Assembly: GCA_001543005.1 (NCBI GenBank)
Contig: LFLB01000005.1
Location: 1 to 34,376 of the forward strand
Length of the DNA stretch: 34,376 nucleotides
Source of the DNA: Candidatus Spongiihabitans thiooxidans
Lineage (GTDB): Bacteria; Pseudomonadota; Gammaproteobacteria; Arenicellales; Poriferihabitantaceae
Direction: 5' to 3'
Shown: one piece after another, positions 33,636 to 34,376 of the stretch
How the letters are laid out: each line of letters starts with the position of its first letter
Numbering within the stretch: the first letter of the stretch is position 1
Notes under the pieces: model-generated
Databases searched by the model: none
What the model was told of the DNA's origin: nothing
Seen by the model: only the letters and a program-made list of their open reading frames with translations
Program-made: the position numbers and the translations under genes

Positions 33636-34214
33636 ATGTTAAACACCCTCGACAAAAAACGAGTTGTACAGATCGCGCTTTTTCATATCGCAATCATCGC
33701 GCTGGCGAATTACACCGTGCAGTTTACCGATACGTTTATGGGTTACTACTTTACCTGGGCGATGTTTGTATTTCCGCTGGTGATTCTGGCTACGGATTTG
33801 ACGGTGCGATTATCGAACCAATTCAATGCCCGCGTGATTGTAGGCATTGCCTATATTCCGGCAATTTTGATCAGCGCCTGGTTGGCGGATTGGCGGATTG
33901 GCTTGGCCAGTGGCACAGCATACCTGGTCGGGCAATTGCTGGATATCACGGTTTTTCAACGAGTGCGTGAGCGCACGAAGTTATGGTGGCCTGCGCCACT
34001 GCTGTCTACATTTTTCGCTAACATCATCGATACCTATACCTTTTTTTCGGTGGCCTTTTATCAATCCGCCAATGAATTTATGGCGGCAAACTGGGTCGAG
34101 GTGGCAACCGTGGATTTGGGTTTCAAAATTGTGGTATCAATGGTGTTGTTCCTGCCCGCCTATGGGGTTTTGTTGAATCTTCTTGGTCGAAAAACAATCC
34201 TGCATACGAGCTAG
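33636..34214 (+). CDS. yhhQ: queuosine-precursor transporter YhhQ (VUT family)
   Basis: The product has 192 residues from ATG 33636 and about six membrane segments. Diagnostic blocks are FHIAIIALANYTVQF, TWAMFVFPLVILATDLTVRL, GQLLDITVFQRVRERTKLWW and APLLSTFFANIIDTYTFF. FMAANWVEVATVDLGFKIVVS and LFLPAYGVLLNLL complete the family. It imports queuine precursors (preQ0/preQ1) for tRNA modification. The frame is open to 33588, but the extra 16 residues come from the tandem-repeat region and are not conserved. Confidence 0.92.
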   Translation: MLNTLDKKRVVQIALFHIAIIALANYTVQFTDTFMGYYFTWAMFVFPLVILATDLTVRLSNQFNARVIVGIAYIPAILISAWLADWRIGLASGTAYLVGQLLDITVFQRVRERTKLWWPAPLLSTFFANIIDTYTFFSVAFYQSANEFMAANWVEVATVDLGFKIVVSMVLFLPAYGVLLNLLGRKTILHTS

Positions 34215-34297
34215 TCAACGCCGCAAAATCAGATGGATGACTGGATTGGACGCGCTTTTAACAAGACCAATGATAGTGTCAATTCCCCTTATCCGGG

Positions 34298-34376
34298 AGT
34301 GTTAATGATAAGTAATCTGTCCGCTTTTGTAACACGTAATGTGTCCGGATTTATAGTCGCTATTTTTGGAGTTGAC
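34298..34376 (+). mobile_element. left end of a second ISNCY-like element, runs off the right edge
   Basis: 34298-34355 matches 31293-31350 (52 of 58 positions), and the following sequence (TATTTTTGGAGTTGAC) ends the window where a ribosome-binding site and transposase ATG would be expected. Whether this copy is intact cannot be seen. Confidence 0.75.

Overview
The window reads as a chromosomal segment of a gammaproteobacterium. Backbone gene orders support this: rpsB-tsf-frr-uppS-cdsA-dxr divergent from map, and tpiA-secG-tRNA-Leu(GAG). Many insertion-sequence (IS) relics and broken transporter or glycosyltransferase genes lie between the backbone blocks, so the genome appears to be decaying or rearranging. 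I cannot name a genus from sequence alone. Some single-base lesions could be assembly errors.

Layout. 1-760: the 5' end of an IS5/IS427-type transposase butts against a frameshifted IS1595 (IS1016-like) relic. 1100-4007: an AT-richer three-gene cassette of an Fe(II)/2-oxoglutarate oxygenase (AsnO/VioC-like, one in-frame stop), a methyltransferase and an EamA exporter. It looks like an amino-acid-modification or small natural-product locus and is the best candidate here for something undescribed. 4053-9775 (minus): a translation, isoprenoid and envelope-lipid block (dxr, cdsA, uppS, frr, tsf, rpsB) from which pyrH is missing. 10036-12656: map, an AmgK-like cell-wall sugar kinase and a FetB-like permease. 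12657-15937: a MITE-like repeat, an internally deleted IS5 transposase, a LysE-type exporter and an amidase.

16033-20426: a visibly GC-rich segment bracketed by a 45-bp promoter-bearing direct repeat. It holds three damaged glycosyltransferase genes (TMTC-like membrane protein with TPRs, dolichol-phosphate-mannose-synthase-like GT2, GT22/Alg9-like), which together suggest a lost polyprenyl-phosphate-mannose pathway. 20460-21761: tpiA, secG, tRNA-Leu. 21762-24137: remnants of polyamine-type and amino-acid-type ABC permeases around one intact solute-binding protein, then a PfkB kinase fragment.

24292-29360: a LuxR-type regulator divergent from a polyamine-type ABC operon (ATPase, Tat-exported binding protein, two permeases, the first with a T-run frameshift). 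29392-34214: rmuC, a small Gly-rich secreted protein, a degraded ISNCY-type element, an MFS transporter and the queuosine-precursor transporter yhhQ. The window ends inside a second copy of the ISNCY-type end sequence. No rRNA gene, CRISPR array or replication origin was seen.
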